From contig NZ_JAAWWD010000060.1 in NCBI RefSeq assembly GCF_021404545.1, positions 118,650 through 182,649 of the forward strand: a DNA stretch of 64,000 nucleotides, in the 5' to 3' direction. Below, one piece after another: positions 29,061 to 38,051 of the stretch. A program made the position numbers and the translations under genes. A model generated the notes under the pieces. The model was not told the origin of the DNA. It saw only the letters and a program-made list of their open reading frames with translations, and made no database searches. The DNA is from Aestuariivita sp. (GTDB taxonomy: Bacteria > Pseudomonadota > Alphaproteobacteria > Rhodobacterales > Rhodobacteraceae). The number at the start of each line of letters is the position of its first letter. Within the stretch, counting starts at the first letter, position 1.

Positions 29061-30223
29061 CGGACACGCCCGCGCAGAATGTCGCCAATCTCACCCTGCG
29101 GCCTTGTGCGGGTAAAGGCCAGCAGCATGCCCACCGCGATGCCGCCCGCAATCAGCGACGAGCCGCCATAGCTGACGAATGGCAAGGTCATGCCTTTGGC
29201 GGGCAACAGCCGCACCGCGACACCCATATTGATCATCGCCTGCACGCCGAACATACAGGCCAGCCCGGCGCCCGCCAGCCGCACGAAGGGATCCCTCTCC
29301 CGCATCAGCCGCAACAGCGACCGCACCACGACCGAGGCATAGAGCCCGATAATGATCATCACCAGGATCAGCCCGTATTCCTCGGCCGCCACGGCGATGA
29401 TGAAATCGGTATGGGCATCGGGAAGCGACCACTTCACCTCCCCCTCGCCCACGCCCACGCCCAAAAGACCGCCTTCGCGGATGGCGTTGGTGGCATATCC
29501 CAGCTGGGTGGTGGGGTCGATCTCGGGGTTGAGAAAGCCGTCGATGCGGCGGGCGAAATGTTCCGAATTTGCATAGGCGATCGACCCTGCGACAACCACC
29601 ATGCCGGCCATAGCCACAAGCAGCAGGATCGGCGCGCCGGCCACGAAATACATCACACCCCAGCCGAACAGAACCAGCGCCGCCTGCCCGAAATCGGGCT
29701 GCAACGCCAGCATCAGCACGATGGAGATACACAGCGCGAAGGACCACGCCGTTCCTGGCGGGCCGTTGATCTGCTGGCTGGCCGCGATCATCCAGGCGGC
29801 CACGACAACAAAGCCAGGTTTGAGGAACTCAGACGGCTGGATGCTGGCAAATCCCAGCGAATACCAGCGCATCGCCCCCTTGCCGAAATCGGTGCCGAAA
29901 AACGGCAGCAGCGCCAGCCCCACAAAGGCCACCAGAAAACCCAGCACCGCCAGACGCCGCACCAGCGTCGGCGACATCATCGAGGTGACGATCATCGCGA
30001 TCAGTGCCAGCCCGCCAAAGAGCGCCTGACGCTCCACATAGTGAAACGGGTCATGTCCGTTGCGCTCGGCCAGCGGCGGCGAGGCGGCAAAGCCCAGAAG
30101 CAACCCGATGGCAAACAGGATCAGGACGCAGGACACAGTCCATTTGTCGATAGTCCGCCACCATTTTGGAAGAATAGGTTCGCCGCCTTGCGCGGGAACC
30201 GCTCCATAGACCATTTCCGTCAT
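29057..30223 (-). CDS. ftsW: septal peptidoglycan glycosyltransferase FtsW
   Basis: FtsW is the SEDS-family polymerase that works with FtsI at the septum. The protein has 388 residues with about ten membrane helices. Characteristic parts are [40 protein letters not shown] (the SEDS catalytic-loop region), [33 protein letters not shown] and [25 protein letters not shown] 30223 gives [17 protein letters not shown] 30214 is also possible. It is divergent from the flavoprotein gene, so this part of the dcw cluster must restart from a promoter in 30224-30453 or read through from murD. Confidence 0.97.
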   Translation of the reverse strand: MTEMVYGAVPAQGGEPILPKWWRTIDKWTVSCVLILFAIGLLLGFAASPPLAERNGHDPFHYVERQALFGGLALIAMIVTSMMSPTLVRRLAVLGFLVAFVGLALLPFFGTDFGKGAMRWYSLGFASIQPSEFLKPGFVVVAAWMIAASQQINGPPGTAWSFALCISIVLMLALQPDFGQAALVLFGWGVMYFVAGAPILLLVAMAGMVVVAGSIAYANSEHFARRIDGFLNPEIDPTTQLGYATNAIREGGLLGVGVGEGEVKWSLPDAHTDFIIAVAAEEYGLILVMIIIGLYASVVVRSLLRLMRERDPFVRLAGAGLACMFGVQAMINMGVAVRLLPAKGMTLPFVSYGGSSLIAGGIAVGMLLAFTRTRPQGEIGDILRGRVR

Positions 30224-30453
30224 GGATCACCGCCTGATTTTCTGCCTCTGCCGTCCCGTTTTCGGGATCTGTCGCGGCATTCTAGCGTGAAGCGCGGCAC
30301 CGCGCCAGCTTAATAGCGGTTCGGGGGGCAATTGGGTCGGATCTTTGCCACCGGTCCACGCGCGACGGCCCAATCAGATATCTATCGGCCTTGTTCAGAG
30401 CTGCATGCGTTGAACGGTTGCGCTTGGCGGAAATTCGCGGCAGCACGCGGGCG

Positions 30454-31641
30454 ATGGAATATGACACGATCATTCTGGGGGCCGGCGCTGCGGGCCTGAT
30501 GTGCGCGGCACATGCCGGCGGGCGCGTCTTGGTCATCGATCACGCCCGCGCGCCCGGAGAGAAGATCCGCATCTCGGGGGGTGGGAGGTGCAACTTTACC
30601 AACCTATATGCGGGGCCAGAGAATTTTCTTTCCGGCAACCCGCATTTTGCGAAATCCGCGCTGGCCCGGTACACGCAATGGGATTTTATTGATCTGGTCG
30701 ACGCCCATGGCATTGCCTGGCATGAAAAGACGTTGGGGCAGCTTTTCTGCGACGGCAAATCGACCCAGATCGTGGCCATGCTGCTGGCCGAGATCGAACG
30801 CGCGGGCGCGTCCCTCTGGCTGTCGACACAACTCACCGAACTGACCCACCGCGATGGGCGCTTTGTCCTCAGCGTCCAGAAAGAGGGCACAGCGCACCGG
30901 ATCAGAGCGCGCAATCTGGTGCTGGCCACGGGCGGCAAATCCATCCCCAAGATGGGCGCCACCGGCTTGGCCTATGATGTCGCCCGACAGTTTGGCCTGG
31001 CCGTGACCCAGACCCGACCGGCATTGGTGCCGCTGACCTTTCCCGAGGGCCGCTTTGCAGACCTCTCCGGCGTGTCCCTGCCCGTGCGCGCTCGGACCGC
31101 ACGCGGCTCTTTTGACGAAGCGATGCTTTTTACCCATCGAGGCCTTTCCGGACCCGCGATTTTGCAAATCTCCTCCTATTGGCAGGAAGGGGAGGCAATC
31201 CACGTGCATCTGGCGCCGCAAACCGATCTACTCGCCGCCTTGCGGGAGGCGCGGCAGGCGGCAGGCCGGGTTCAGTTGAAAACCGCCCTTGCGCGTCACC
31301 TGCCTGGCCGTCTGGTGGAGTATCTGGCCAATGTGCTGCGGCTGGACGGACGGCTGGCCGATCAATCGGATGCGCGGCTGACCGAGATCTGTGACGCGCT
31401 GACCGACTGGTCCCTGACCCCGTCCGGATCCGAAGGATACCGCACCGCCGAAGTGACGCTGGGCGGGATCGCAACGGACGGCTTTTCCTCCTCCTCGATG
31501 GAGTGCAAGACCATACCGGGTCTTTATGCAATCGGCGAGGCGATGGATGTCACAGGCTGGCTGGGGGGGTATAATTTCCAGTGGGCCTGGGCATCCGGCC
31601 ATGCGGCGGGCACGGCCTTGCAATCACCGCGATCCGATTGA
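30454..31641 (+). CDS. HI0933/YhiN-type FAD-dependent flavoprotein, inserted in dcw cluster
   Basis: This 395-residue protein belongs to the HI0933-like (NAD(P)/FAD-dependent oxidoreductase) family. ATG 30454 starts MEYDTIILGAGAAGLMCAAH, the dinucleotide-binding GxGxxG, followed by the family hallmark KIRISGGGRCNFTNLY. LVLATGGKSIPKMGATG is in the middle, and the C-terminal GFSSSSMECKTIPGLYAIGEAMDVTGWLGGYN region closes the FAD site. Its substrate is unknown. It is on the opposite strand to all surrounding dcw genes, between ftsW and murD, so it interrupts the cluster. It has its own terminator. Confidence 0.92.
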   Translation: MEYDTIILGAGAAGLMCAAHAGGRVLVIDHARAPGEKIRISGGGRCNFTNLYAGPENFLSGNPHFAKSALARYTQWDFIDLVDAHGIAWHEKTLGQLFCDGKSTQIVAMLLAEIERAGASLWLSTQLTELTHRDGRFVLSVQKEGTAHRIRARNLVLATGGKSIPKMGATGLAYDVARQFGLAVTQTRPALVPLTFPEGRFADLSGVSLPVRARTARGSFDEAMLFTHRGLSGPAILQISSYWQEGEAIHVHLAPQTDLLAALREARQAAGRVQLKTALARHLPGRLVEYLANVLRLDGRLADQSDARLTEICDALTDWSLTPSGSEGYRTAEVTLGGIATDGFSSSSMECKTIPGLYAIGEAMDVTGWLGGYNFQWAWASGHAAGTALQSPRSD

Positions 31642-31664
31642 GCGCCTGCGGCGCAGTCTTTTTG
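31642..31664 (+). terminator. terminator of the flavoprotein gene
   Basis: GCGCC-tgc-GGCGC begins directly after the TGA stop and is followed by AGTCTTTTTG. The stem is short (5 bp) but GC-only and the T run is adjacent, so intrinsic termination is likely. Confidence 0.65.
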
Positions 31665-31671
31665 ACGTGTT

Positions 31672-31706
31672 TGCCTCCGGCGGTCGTATTTATGGGCAAG
31701 AAGAAG
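31672..31706 (+). repeat. 3'-end element CCTCCGGCGG...TATTTAT...AAGAAGAAG
   Basis: GCCTCCGGCGG, then GTATTTATGG, then CAAGAAGAAG resembles the sequence after recN on the minus strand (GCCTCCCCCGCCGG, TATTTTTC, AAGAGAAGAAG at about 15555-15590). Both copies lie downstream of a gene in the same orientation. From memory, similar strings are frequent at gene ends in Rhodobacteraceae; they probably act as 3' ends. Confidence 0.5.
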
Positions 31707-31725
31707 ACATGGTATCGCATGCCCC

Positions 31726-33126
31726 CTACCCGACCAGCCGCTTGCGCACTTCGGCAATGAAATCATCGCCACGCTCTTCGAAATTGTCATATTGATCGAA
31801 GCTTGCCGCAGCCGGAGCCAATAGGACCGTATCACCGGCCTCGGCCTCCTCCATCGCGCGGCCAACGGCTTCGGCCATGGTGGTGCAAACCTCGGCCTCG
31901 ACATCGAGCCAGAGCGCGAAACCCGCCGCCTCGCGCCCGATCACATAGGCCTTTTTCACCGACGCTTGCGCGCCCTTGAGCTGATCCAGCCCACCTTCCT
32001 TTTCCAGCCCGCCGCAAATCCAGCGGATGCTGCCAAACGCGGCAAGCGCCTTGGCGGCGCTGTCGACATTGGTGGCCTTGCTGTCATTGACATAACGCAC
32101 CCCGTCCCGCTCTGCGATCAGTTGGCTGCGGTGGGGCAACCCGGCAAAGCTGCGGAATGCCGCCTCGATGACCTTGGGCGCAAGACCCAGCGCGCGGGTC
32201 GCGGCATAGGCCGCACAGGCGTTCTGGTGGTTATGCGCACCGGGCAGACCCGCGATCCCGCGCAGGTCGATCGAGGCTGTCTGGCGTCCCTTGCGCTGTT
32301 CTGACAAAAACCCCTTGCGCGCAAAGACCTGCCAGCCCGGCCCCGTCAGTTTATGCCGAGCCGAGATGCGGATCACCCGGTCATCGCCCGGCGTCTCGGA
32401 GAGCTGACCCGCGAGAAACCGGCCTTCGGCCTCATCCACGCCGATCACGGCGCGATCCGGGCCACCTTCGGAGAAAAGGCGGCGCTTGGCCGCGAAATAG
32501 CCCCCCATGCCGCCATGCCGGTCCAGATGATCTGGCGTCAGGTTGGTAAAGACCGCCACATCGGGGGTCAGCGCGCGCGCCAGTTCGATCTGATAGCTGG
32601 AGAGCTCCAGCACGATCACGGCCCCATCGCCTGGCGGGTCGAGATCCAGAACACCGCGCCCGATATTGCCGGCCAACTGGGCCGAACGACCCGCCTGGGT
32701 CAGGATGTGGTGGATCAACGCGGCGGTCGTGGATTTTCCGTTCGATCCGGTCACTGCGATCACCCGCGGCGGGGTTGCGAACCGCTCCCAGTCCTGGGTG
32801 GCCAGCGAGCGGAAGAAAAGCCCGATATCGTTATCGACCGGCACACCCGCCTCAAGGGCCGCCGCGATGGCCGGGTTCGGCTGAGGATAGAGATGCGGGA
32901 TGCCCGGCGAGGTGATCAGGGCCGAGACCCCCTCGAATGCGCCCGGTTTGCGCAGGTCGCGCAATGTGAACCCGTCTGCCTCGGCGCAGGCGCGGGCCTC
33001 GGCATTGTCGTCCCAGCAGAGCGGCGTGGCCCCGCCCGCCTCAAGCGCGCGCGCGGCGGAGAGGCCGGTGCGGCCCAGGCCCAGAACGGCCACTTGTTGA
33101 TCCTGAACGCCTTGGACGGGAATCAT
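31726..33126 (-). CDS. murD: UDP-N-acetylmuramoyl-L-alanine--D-glutamate ligase
   Basis: MurD adds D-glutamate to UDP-MurNAc-L-Ala. The protein has 466 residues. It begins [22 protein letters not shown]; the ATP loop is [20 protein letters not shown] (about 125). [11 protein letters not shown] and [20 protein letters not shown] are conserved Mur ligase segments, and [17 protein letters not shown] with [14 protein letters not shown] lie near the C-terminal domain. In the usual order murD directly follows mraY; here 2.3 kb of unrelated DNA separates them, and the flavoprotein gene follows in inverse orientation. It therefore needs its own promoter. Confidence 0.97.
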   Translation of the reverse strand: MIPVQGVQDQQVAVLGLGRTGLSAARALEAGGATPLCWDDNAEARACAEADGFTLRDLRKPGAFEGVSALITSPGIPHLYPQPNPAIAAALEAGVPVDNDIGLFFRSLATQDWERFATPPRVIAVTGSNGKSTTAALIHHILTQAGRSAQLAGNIGRGVLDLDPPGDGAVIVLELSSYQIELARALTPDVAVFTNLTPDHLDRHGGMGGYFAAKRRLFSEGGPDRAVIGVDEAEGRFLAGQLSETPGDDRVIRISARHKLTGPGWQVFARKGFLSEQRKGRQTASIDLRGIAGLPGAHNHQNACAAYAATRALGLAPKVIEAAFRSFAGLPHRSQLIAERDGVRYVNDSKATNVDSAAKALAAFGSIRWICGGLEKEGGLDQLKGAQASVKKAYVIGREAAGFALWLDVEAEVCTTMAEAVGRAMEEAEAGDTVLLAPAAASFDQYDNFEERGDDFIAEVRKRLVG

Positions 33127-33454
33127 GTCTCACCTGTGTTTTGTGCCGCGGCGAGAGTGGCTTCTGCGCTTCGGGGGTGCAAGGTCCGGCTCTGCCCCTG
33201 GCGGCGCGGACCCCGAGACCCGCCAGGGCCGCCTCGGCCTTCCGGGCAGGCATATGAGCAGGCATGAGGGCAGGATGTTGCAACCAAATCGGATTTGCCC
33301 AACAGACATGTCACCACAGGGCATGACGGCAGGAAGGCTTAGCAGCCAGAAGACTTCAGATATCGCGGGGCTGAAAAGCCCTGCCGAGCGATTTCCCAAT
33401 CACTCAGAAACGAATGCAGCTCGACAAAGCTGATCAGAGCGGTACGTAGGAGAC
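33127..33454. other. murD/NUDIX divergent intergenic region
   Basis: This is 328 bases with no supported gene. The murD-proximal 130 bases are GC-rich and may include the 5' leader of murD on the minus strand. The NUDIX-proximal half is less GC-rich. The only clear signal is the TAGGAGA ribosome site five bases before the NUDIX ATG. Promoters for both divergent genes must lie here, but none stands out. Confidence 0.4.
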
Positions 33455-33934
33455 ATGACGATTTGGCGACCGCAACAGAGTATACAAGTGAAAGCGCTTG
33501 GCCTTGTTTGGCGAGCTGGCCTGTTGCTTGCGAGTGAAATCTATCGTGATAATGGGAGCGTGAAGGGCGTCAGGCCTCTTGGTGGTGGACTGGAATTCGG
33601 TGAATCTTGGCGCGATGCCCTTGTAAGGGAATTCCATGAAGAATTGGGCGTTTCGGTTACGTTAGCGGGAGAACCGCTGGTTCTGGAAAACATCTATACT
33701 CATCAGGGTTTTGTTGGGCATGAAGTCACTTTTGTTTCAGATGTGACACTCCCTACCGGAGTTTACCAGGGAGATAGGCCAATTGAGTATCATGAGGACA
33801 ACGGCGAGAAATGCGTCGCGCGCTGGTTTGATATATCCCAGCTGGACTGCGGCGATTTGGAGCTCTACCCGAGTGGCCTCAAAGCCGTGCTGGAGCGGAG
33901 AGCCAAGCCAGTCCAGACACTCATTCAAGGCTGA
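33455..33934 (+). CDS. NUDIX hydrolase (probable recent acquisition)
   Basis: A 159-residue NUDIX protein. The Nudix box is GGGLEFGESWRDALVREFHE plus ELGV (about residues 46-69), matching GX5EX7REUXEEXGU in full, so the Mg-dependent diphosphate hydrolase site looks intact. NUDIX enzymes cleave nucleoside diphosphates linked to another moiety; the substrate cannot be read from sequence. Base composition is clearly lower in GC than the neighbouring cell-wall genes, with frequent A/T third positions. Together with its location inside the dcw cluster this suggests horizontal acquisition. Confidence 0.9.
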   Translation: MTIWRPQQSIQVKALGLVWRAGLLLASEIYRDNGSVKGVRPLGGGLEFGESWRDALVREFHEELGVSVTLAGEPLVLENIYTHQGFVGHEVTFVSDVTLPTGVYQGDRPIEYHEDNGEKCVARWFDISQLDCGDLELYPSGLKAVLERRAKPVQTLIQG

Positions 33935-34079
33935 AGGCGCGCCATACATCCCCTAGCTCTGGCTTTGAAGTGCTGGCTCACCTGCCGGTTCCGCGCGCCC
34001 GCGTTCATCATACACTTCCATCCTTGAGGGCCGTCCAGGAGGTGGTCGCCCCGTCTCCTTATTGTCGTTCTTTGCGCTG

Positions 34080-34446
34080 ATGGGTTTGACCTTTGGCGGC
34101 GGTGCGGACGTCTCTTGTTCTTCTTTGATATGGGCGTGGACCGCCTTGCGGTACAAGGACCGCGCCCCTCTCTCCAAGCCGTTGCAACCGCAGCGGTCAG
34201 GCCCGCGCCATCGAGGGCGGAATGGACCTGGAGCGTGATGCAGGCCATCGGCAACGCGGTATCGGCCCCGTCGGCGCGTGCGATGTTCAGCGGTAGGATC
34301 AGAGGGGTGCCACCCTATTGGCGGATCATGGCCAGCGCATGCGGGGCAAGCCCGTGCGCCACATCGCCATCTGGCGTGCAAAGAATGGCCCTTCGGCCCG
34401 GATGGGCGCATCCCTCAAAATATCGCCGTGGCGTCGCTGACCGTTC
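34080..34446 (-). pseudogene. decayed ACT-domain protein
   Basis: No intact frame exists, but one minus-strand frame reads HGLAPHALAMIRQ, then an in-frame TAG (34315-34317), then GGTPLILPLNIARADGADTA and LPMACITLQVHSALDGAGLT. This resembles the ~130-residue ACT-domain proteins common in alphaproteobacteria. After AAVATAW the reading shifts frame, and an AHIKEEQETSAPP tail is found in another frame. The N-terminus is lost against the SDR stop codon. The nonsense codon, probable frameshift and missing start together support a pseudogene. The family assignment is from motif memory. Confidence 0.55.
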
Positions 34447-35100
34447 CTACCAGGCAAGCGGCTCGCGGTTGCGGAAAAAGCCCCCCGTGGGACCGTCTTC
34501 GGGCAGACGAGCGAGCCAGAGCGCGGTATCGGCCCCCTCCTCCGGCGTGCGCGGCGCGCCCGTGCCGCCCATGCGCGTCTGCACCCAGCCGGGGCACATC
34601 GCGTTGACCTTGATACCTTCGGGCAAATCGCGCGGCAGCGCATGGGTCAGCGCATTCAGCGCCGCCTTGGCCACGCCGTAGGCCCCCGGCCCCGCCAGCC
34701 CTTGAGAGAACGCGCCCCAATCCGACGAGACATTGACGATGCGCCCCCAGCCCTGCGCCTCCATATGCGGACGGCAGGCGCCGATCAGGTGGTAGGGCCC
34801 GTGCAGCATGACCTGCATCGAGGTCTCGAAGCCTTGGGGATCCTCCATCATCGAGCTCTCGATCAGCACACCCGCGTTGTTGACCAGCACGTCGATGCCG
34901 CCCGCCTGTGTCAGCGCGGGGCCGAAAGTGCCCGGATCTTCGAGGTCGAGATGCACCCACTCGCAATCGAGCGCTTGGGCCGCCTGACGGCCCGACTTCG
35001 GATCCCGCGCCCCAATGATAACGCGGTGATCCGGGGTCAGCCCCTTGGCGATGGCATAGCCGATGCCGCGATTGGCGCCGGTGACGAGAGCGGTTTTCAT
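34447..35100 (-). CDS. SDR family oxidoreductase
   Basis: A 217-residue short-chain dehydrogenase/reductase. MKTALVTGANRGIGYAIAKG holds the TGxxxGIG cofactor loop, and VLVNNAGVLIES is the NNAG motif near residue 85. The catalytic set is Ser in VNVSSDWGA, Tyr in GAYGVAKAALNALTH (YxxxK) and PGWVQTRMGG after it. A basic residue after the first strand (IGARDPKSGR) hints at NADPH. ATG 35100 has an AAAGGAG site. The substrate is unknown. It lies on the dcw strand between mraY and murD but is not a cell-wall gene. Confidence 0.93.
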   Translation of the reverse strand: MKTALVTGANRGIGYAIAKGLTPDHRVIIGARDPKSGRQAAQALDCEWVHLDLEDPGTFGPALTQAGGIDVLVNNAGVLIESSMMEDPQGFETSMQVMLHGPYHLIGACRPHMEAQGWGRIVNVSSDWGAFSQGLAGPGAYGVAKAALNALTHALPRDLPEGIKVNAMCPGWVQTRMGGTGAPRTPEEGADTALWLARLPEDGPTGGFFRNREPLAW

Positions 35101-35465
35101 GCAGGCTCCTTTTGAACAGATGGTGTGGGGCAAGGTAGGGCCCGTGGCAAGCGTGGCGTACCGCCCAGGCTCTGGTCCAGCCCATGTGCTAGGGCATCGG
35201 CCTGAAGATCTCCAGCACCAGCGCCAAAGTGCCGGGACCAGCGCCCGAGCCTGGTTGGGGGCAAAGCCCTTCCCCGAGGGGAAGGTCGGGGGCTGTTCGG
35301 CGGTGCCGACCGGGCAAGGCGGCAGAGCGGAGCGCGTTTGGATTTTCTGGACGATGCCCTGGCATTGGCGGCAAGGGATCTTTGGTGCCTGGCAAAGCTT
35401 CTGCGTGCGCACGCAGTGGGCTGTGCCAACTGCATTTTTGCGCAATGCTGGCTAGTTTGGAGGCG
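35101..35465. other. intergenic region between mraY and the SDR gene
   Basis: This is 365 bases without a supported gene. It contains a perfect 8-bp hairpin CCTTCCCC-ga-GGGGAAGG at 35268-35285 and a GCGTGCGCACGC palindrome near 35401. It probably holds the mraY 3' end and the SDR promoter. No family similarity is recognised in any frame. Confidence 0.4.
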
Positions 35466-36587
35466 TTACCGAACCTTTAAAGTTGCCAATCCGATCATCG
35501 CGAGGATCAGCGATATGATCCAGAAGCGGATCACGATCTGGGGCTCCGCCCAGCCCTTTTTCTCATAGTGGTGATGGATCGGCGCCATCAGGAACACGCG
35601 TTTCCCGGTGCGCTTGTAATAGAGCACCTGGATGATGACCGAGAGCGCCTCGACCACGAAGACACCGCCGACGACGGCCAAAACCAGCTCGTGCTTGGTC
35701 GCCACCGCGATGGCGCCCAGCGCACCGCCCAGGGCCAAAGACCCGGTGTCGCCCATGAACACGGCGGCCGGCGGGGCGTTGTACCACAAGAACCCTAGGC
35801 CACCGCCAAAAAGACCTGCGGTAAAGATCAGGATCTCTCCGGTGCCGGGCACGTAGTGCACGTCGAGATATTCGGTGAAATCGACGCGCCCCACCGCATA
35901 GGCGATGATCCCCAGCGTGCCCGCCGCGATCATCACCGGCATGATGGCAAGCCCGTCCAGCCCATCGGTCAGGTTCACCGCATTGGCCGAGCCCACGATC
36001 ACCAGCATACCGAAGGGGATGAACAAAAGCCCCAGATTGATCAGCACATCCTTGAAGACCGGCAGCGCCAGACGCCCCGCCAGCGCGTCGTAATCGGCCA
36101 CGCGGGCCGCCAGATCGGCATCGTTGATCGCATGGACCGACATCGCCCAGTAGGTCGCCACCGCTGCAATGGCAAACCCCGCCAGCAGCCGGATCCGGCC
36201 AGGAACACCCTTGTGATTGCCCTTGGAAACCTTGGCATAGTCATCCAGGAATCCGATCAGCCCGAAGCTGAGCGTGACAAAGAGCACCAGCCACACGAAC
36301 GGATTGTCGAGCCGCGCCCAGAGCAGCGTCGAGGTGGCCAGCGCCCCCACGATCAACAGACCGCCCATGGTGGGTGTGCCTGCCTTGGCGAAATGGCCTT
36401 CGGGGCCGTCCTCGCGGATCGGCTGACCCTTGCCCTGGCGTTTGCGCAGCACGTTGATCAGCGGCTTGCCAAAGAGAAAGCCAAAGATCAGCGCCGTCAT
36501 GAATGCTCCGCCCGCGCGGAAGGTGATATAGCGAAAGAGGTTGAAAAAATCCCCCCCGTCCGACAGCGCGGTCAACCAATAGAGCAT
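35466..36587 (-). CDS. mraY: phospho-MurNAc-pentapeptide transferase
   Basis: MraY transfers phospho-MurNAc-pentapeptide to undecaprenyl phosphate to make lipid I. The protein has 373 residues with about ten membrane helices. Conserved parts are [40 protein letters not shown] (the DDxxK-type catalytic Asp pair), [35 protein letters not shown] and [17 protein letters not shown]. It starts 12 bases after murF. It is the last gene of the promoter-proximal dcw block before the insert. Confidence 0.98.
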   Translation of the reverse strand: MLYWLTALSDGGDFFNLFRYITFRAGGAFMTALIFGFLFGKPLINVLRKRQGKGQPIREDGPEGHFAKAGTPTMGGLLIVGALATSTLLWARLDNPFVWLVLFVTLSFGLIGFLDDYAKVSKGNHKGVPGRIRLLAGFAIAAVATYWAMSVHAINDADLAARVADYDALAGRLALPVFKDVLINLGLLFIPFGMLVIVGSANAVNLTDGLDGLAIMPVMIAAGTLGIIAYAVGRVDFTEYLDVHYVPGTGEILIFTAGLFGGGLGFLWYNAPPAAVFMGDTGSLALGGALGAIAVATKHELVLAVVGGVFVVEALSVIIQVLYYKRTGKRVFLMAPIHHHYEKKGWAEPQIVIRFWIISLILAMIGLATLKVR

Positions 36588-36599
36588 GCTGGGGTGTCC

Positions 36600-38051
36600 T
36601 TAGTGATTATCGTGTGGCCCATCCGTCTTGGGATCGGGGCCATGACCCATTTTGCGGATCGCGTCAACGACCTGGCCCATCCCGGTGGAGAGCGAAGCCT
36701 TGACCAGCACCACATCGCCGCTGTCCAGCCGCGCGCGAATGCGGGCGGCCATCTCCTCGGCCGTGTCGCAATGCAGACCACGTTTGTCCTCGGGCAGCGC
36801 ATCATAAAGCGCACGCATCAGGGGGCCGGTGCAATGGACCTTGTCGATCTCCGCGATCGCAGGCAGCCCGGCCAACGCGCCATGCATCTCGGCCTCCGCC
36901 GGGCCCAGCTCCTTCATATCGCCCAGAACGGCGATGCGGCGCCCCTTGGAGACGCGGCCGGTGCTGTCGCGGGGCGTGCAGGCGGCCAGAACCGCCAATG
37001 CCGCCTCCATCGAGGTGGGGTTGGCATTATAGCTGTCGTCAATCAGCGTCAGTGCCAGGTCGTCTTCCACCAGATCGAGCGCAATGGTCTCGCGCACGCC
37101 GCGCCCCTTGTAGGGCGCCCAGCGGCCCAGCGACTGCACAGCCAGCGCGAGATCCGCGCGCAGCGCCGCCACACAGGCCAGCGCACCCAGCGCATTCATC
37201 GCGAAATGCGTCCCCGGGGTTGCCAGTTTGAACAAAAGCGGATCCTGCCCCGCCAGCGCCTGAACGACGGTGACATCGTCCTGCACGCGGACATCTTCAA
37301 GCTTGAAATCAAAGCCATGCCAGCCGAACCCGATATCGCGGGCCTGCACGTCATGGGCTTTGGCCTGAAGGATCGCGGCATGTTCGATATCGTTGTTCAG
37401 AACGGCGATACCGTTCGGCATCAGCCCTTCGAGGATCGAGGCCTTTTCGATGGCAATGCCCATGATGTTGTCGAACGCTTCGAGATGGGCGGCGCCCACG
37501 GTGGTGATCATGGCCACATGCGGACGTGCCATCCTGGCCAGCGGGGCGATCTCTCCGGGGCTGTTCATGCCGATCTCGATCACCGCATATTCGGTGTCGG
37601 CAGGCATCCGCGCCAGCGTCAGCGGCACACCCCAGTGATTGTTATAGGACGCGACCGAGGCATGGGTGCGGCCCTGATCGCCAAGCATGGCGGCCATCAT
37701 CTCTTTGGTGGAGGTCTTGCCGACACTGCCGGTGATCGCGACGACCTGCGCCTGGGTGCGGGCGCGGCCCGCGCGACCGAGTTCTTCCAGCGCGGTCTGG
37801 ACATCCTCCACGATCAAAAGCGGTGCATCCTCCGCAACCCCCTCGGGGATCCGCGAGACCATGGCCGCCCCGGCCCCGGCACGCAGCGCATCGGCCACGA
37901 AGTCATGGCCGTCGCGCGCCGCCGTGAGGGCCACAAACAGCTCTCCAGCTTTGATCGTGCGGGTGTCGATGGAGATCCCCGTGACCTCCCAATCGCCGCG
38001 CGCCTCGCCTGCCGTTGCAGCGGCGGCGTCCTGTGATGTCCAAAGGCTCAT
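36600..38051 (-). CDS. murF: UDP-MurNAc-tripeptide--D-alanyl-D-alanine ligase
   Basis: MurF adds D-Ala-D-Ala to complete the UDP-MurNAc-pentapeptide. The protein has 483 residues. The ATP loop VVAITGSVGKTSTKEMMAAM is near residue 107. VASYNNHWGVPLTLARMPAD and EIGMNSPGEIAPLARMARP are MurF hallmarks, and LIDDSYNANPTSMEAALAVL and VLGDMKELGPAEAEMH are in the C-terminal half. Its start overlaps the murE stop by 4 bases. The C-terminal His/Asp-rich tail (GPDPKTDGPHDNH) is a small variation. Confidence 0.98.
   Translation of the reverse strand: MSLWTSQDAAAATAGEARGDWEVTGISIDTRTIKAGELFVALTAARDGHDFVADALRAGAGAAMVSRIPEGVAEDAPLLIVEDVQTALEELGRAGRARTQAQVVAITGSVGKTSTKEMMAAMLGDQGRTHASVASYNNHWGVPLTLARMPADTEYAVIEIGMNSPGEIAPLARMARPHVAMITTVGAAHLEAFDNIMGIAIEKASILEGLMPNGIAVLNNDIEHAAILQAKAHDVQARDIGFGWHGFDFKLEDVRVQDDVTVVQALAGQDPLLFKLATPGTHFAMNALGALACVAALRADLALAVQSLGRWAPYKGRGVRETIALDLVEDDLALTLIDDSYNANPTSMEAALAVLAACTPRDSTGRVSKGRRIAVLGDMKELGPAEAEMHGALAGLPAIAEIDKVHCTGPLMRALYDALPEDKRGLHCDTAEEMAARIRARLDSGDVVLVKASLSTGMGQVVDAIRKMGHGPDPKTDGPHDNH

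Noticed and set aside
35856..38036. 726-codon plus-strand frame opposite murF and mraY
   Set aside because: Antisense shadow; both opposite genes are unambiguous.
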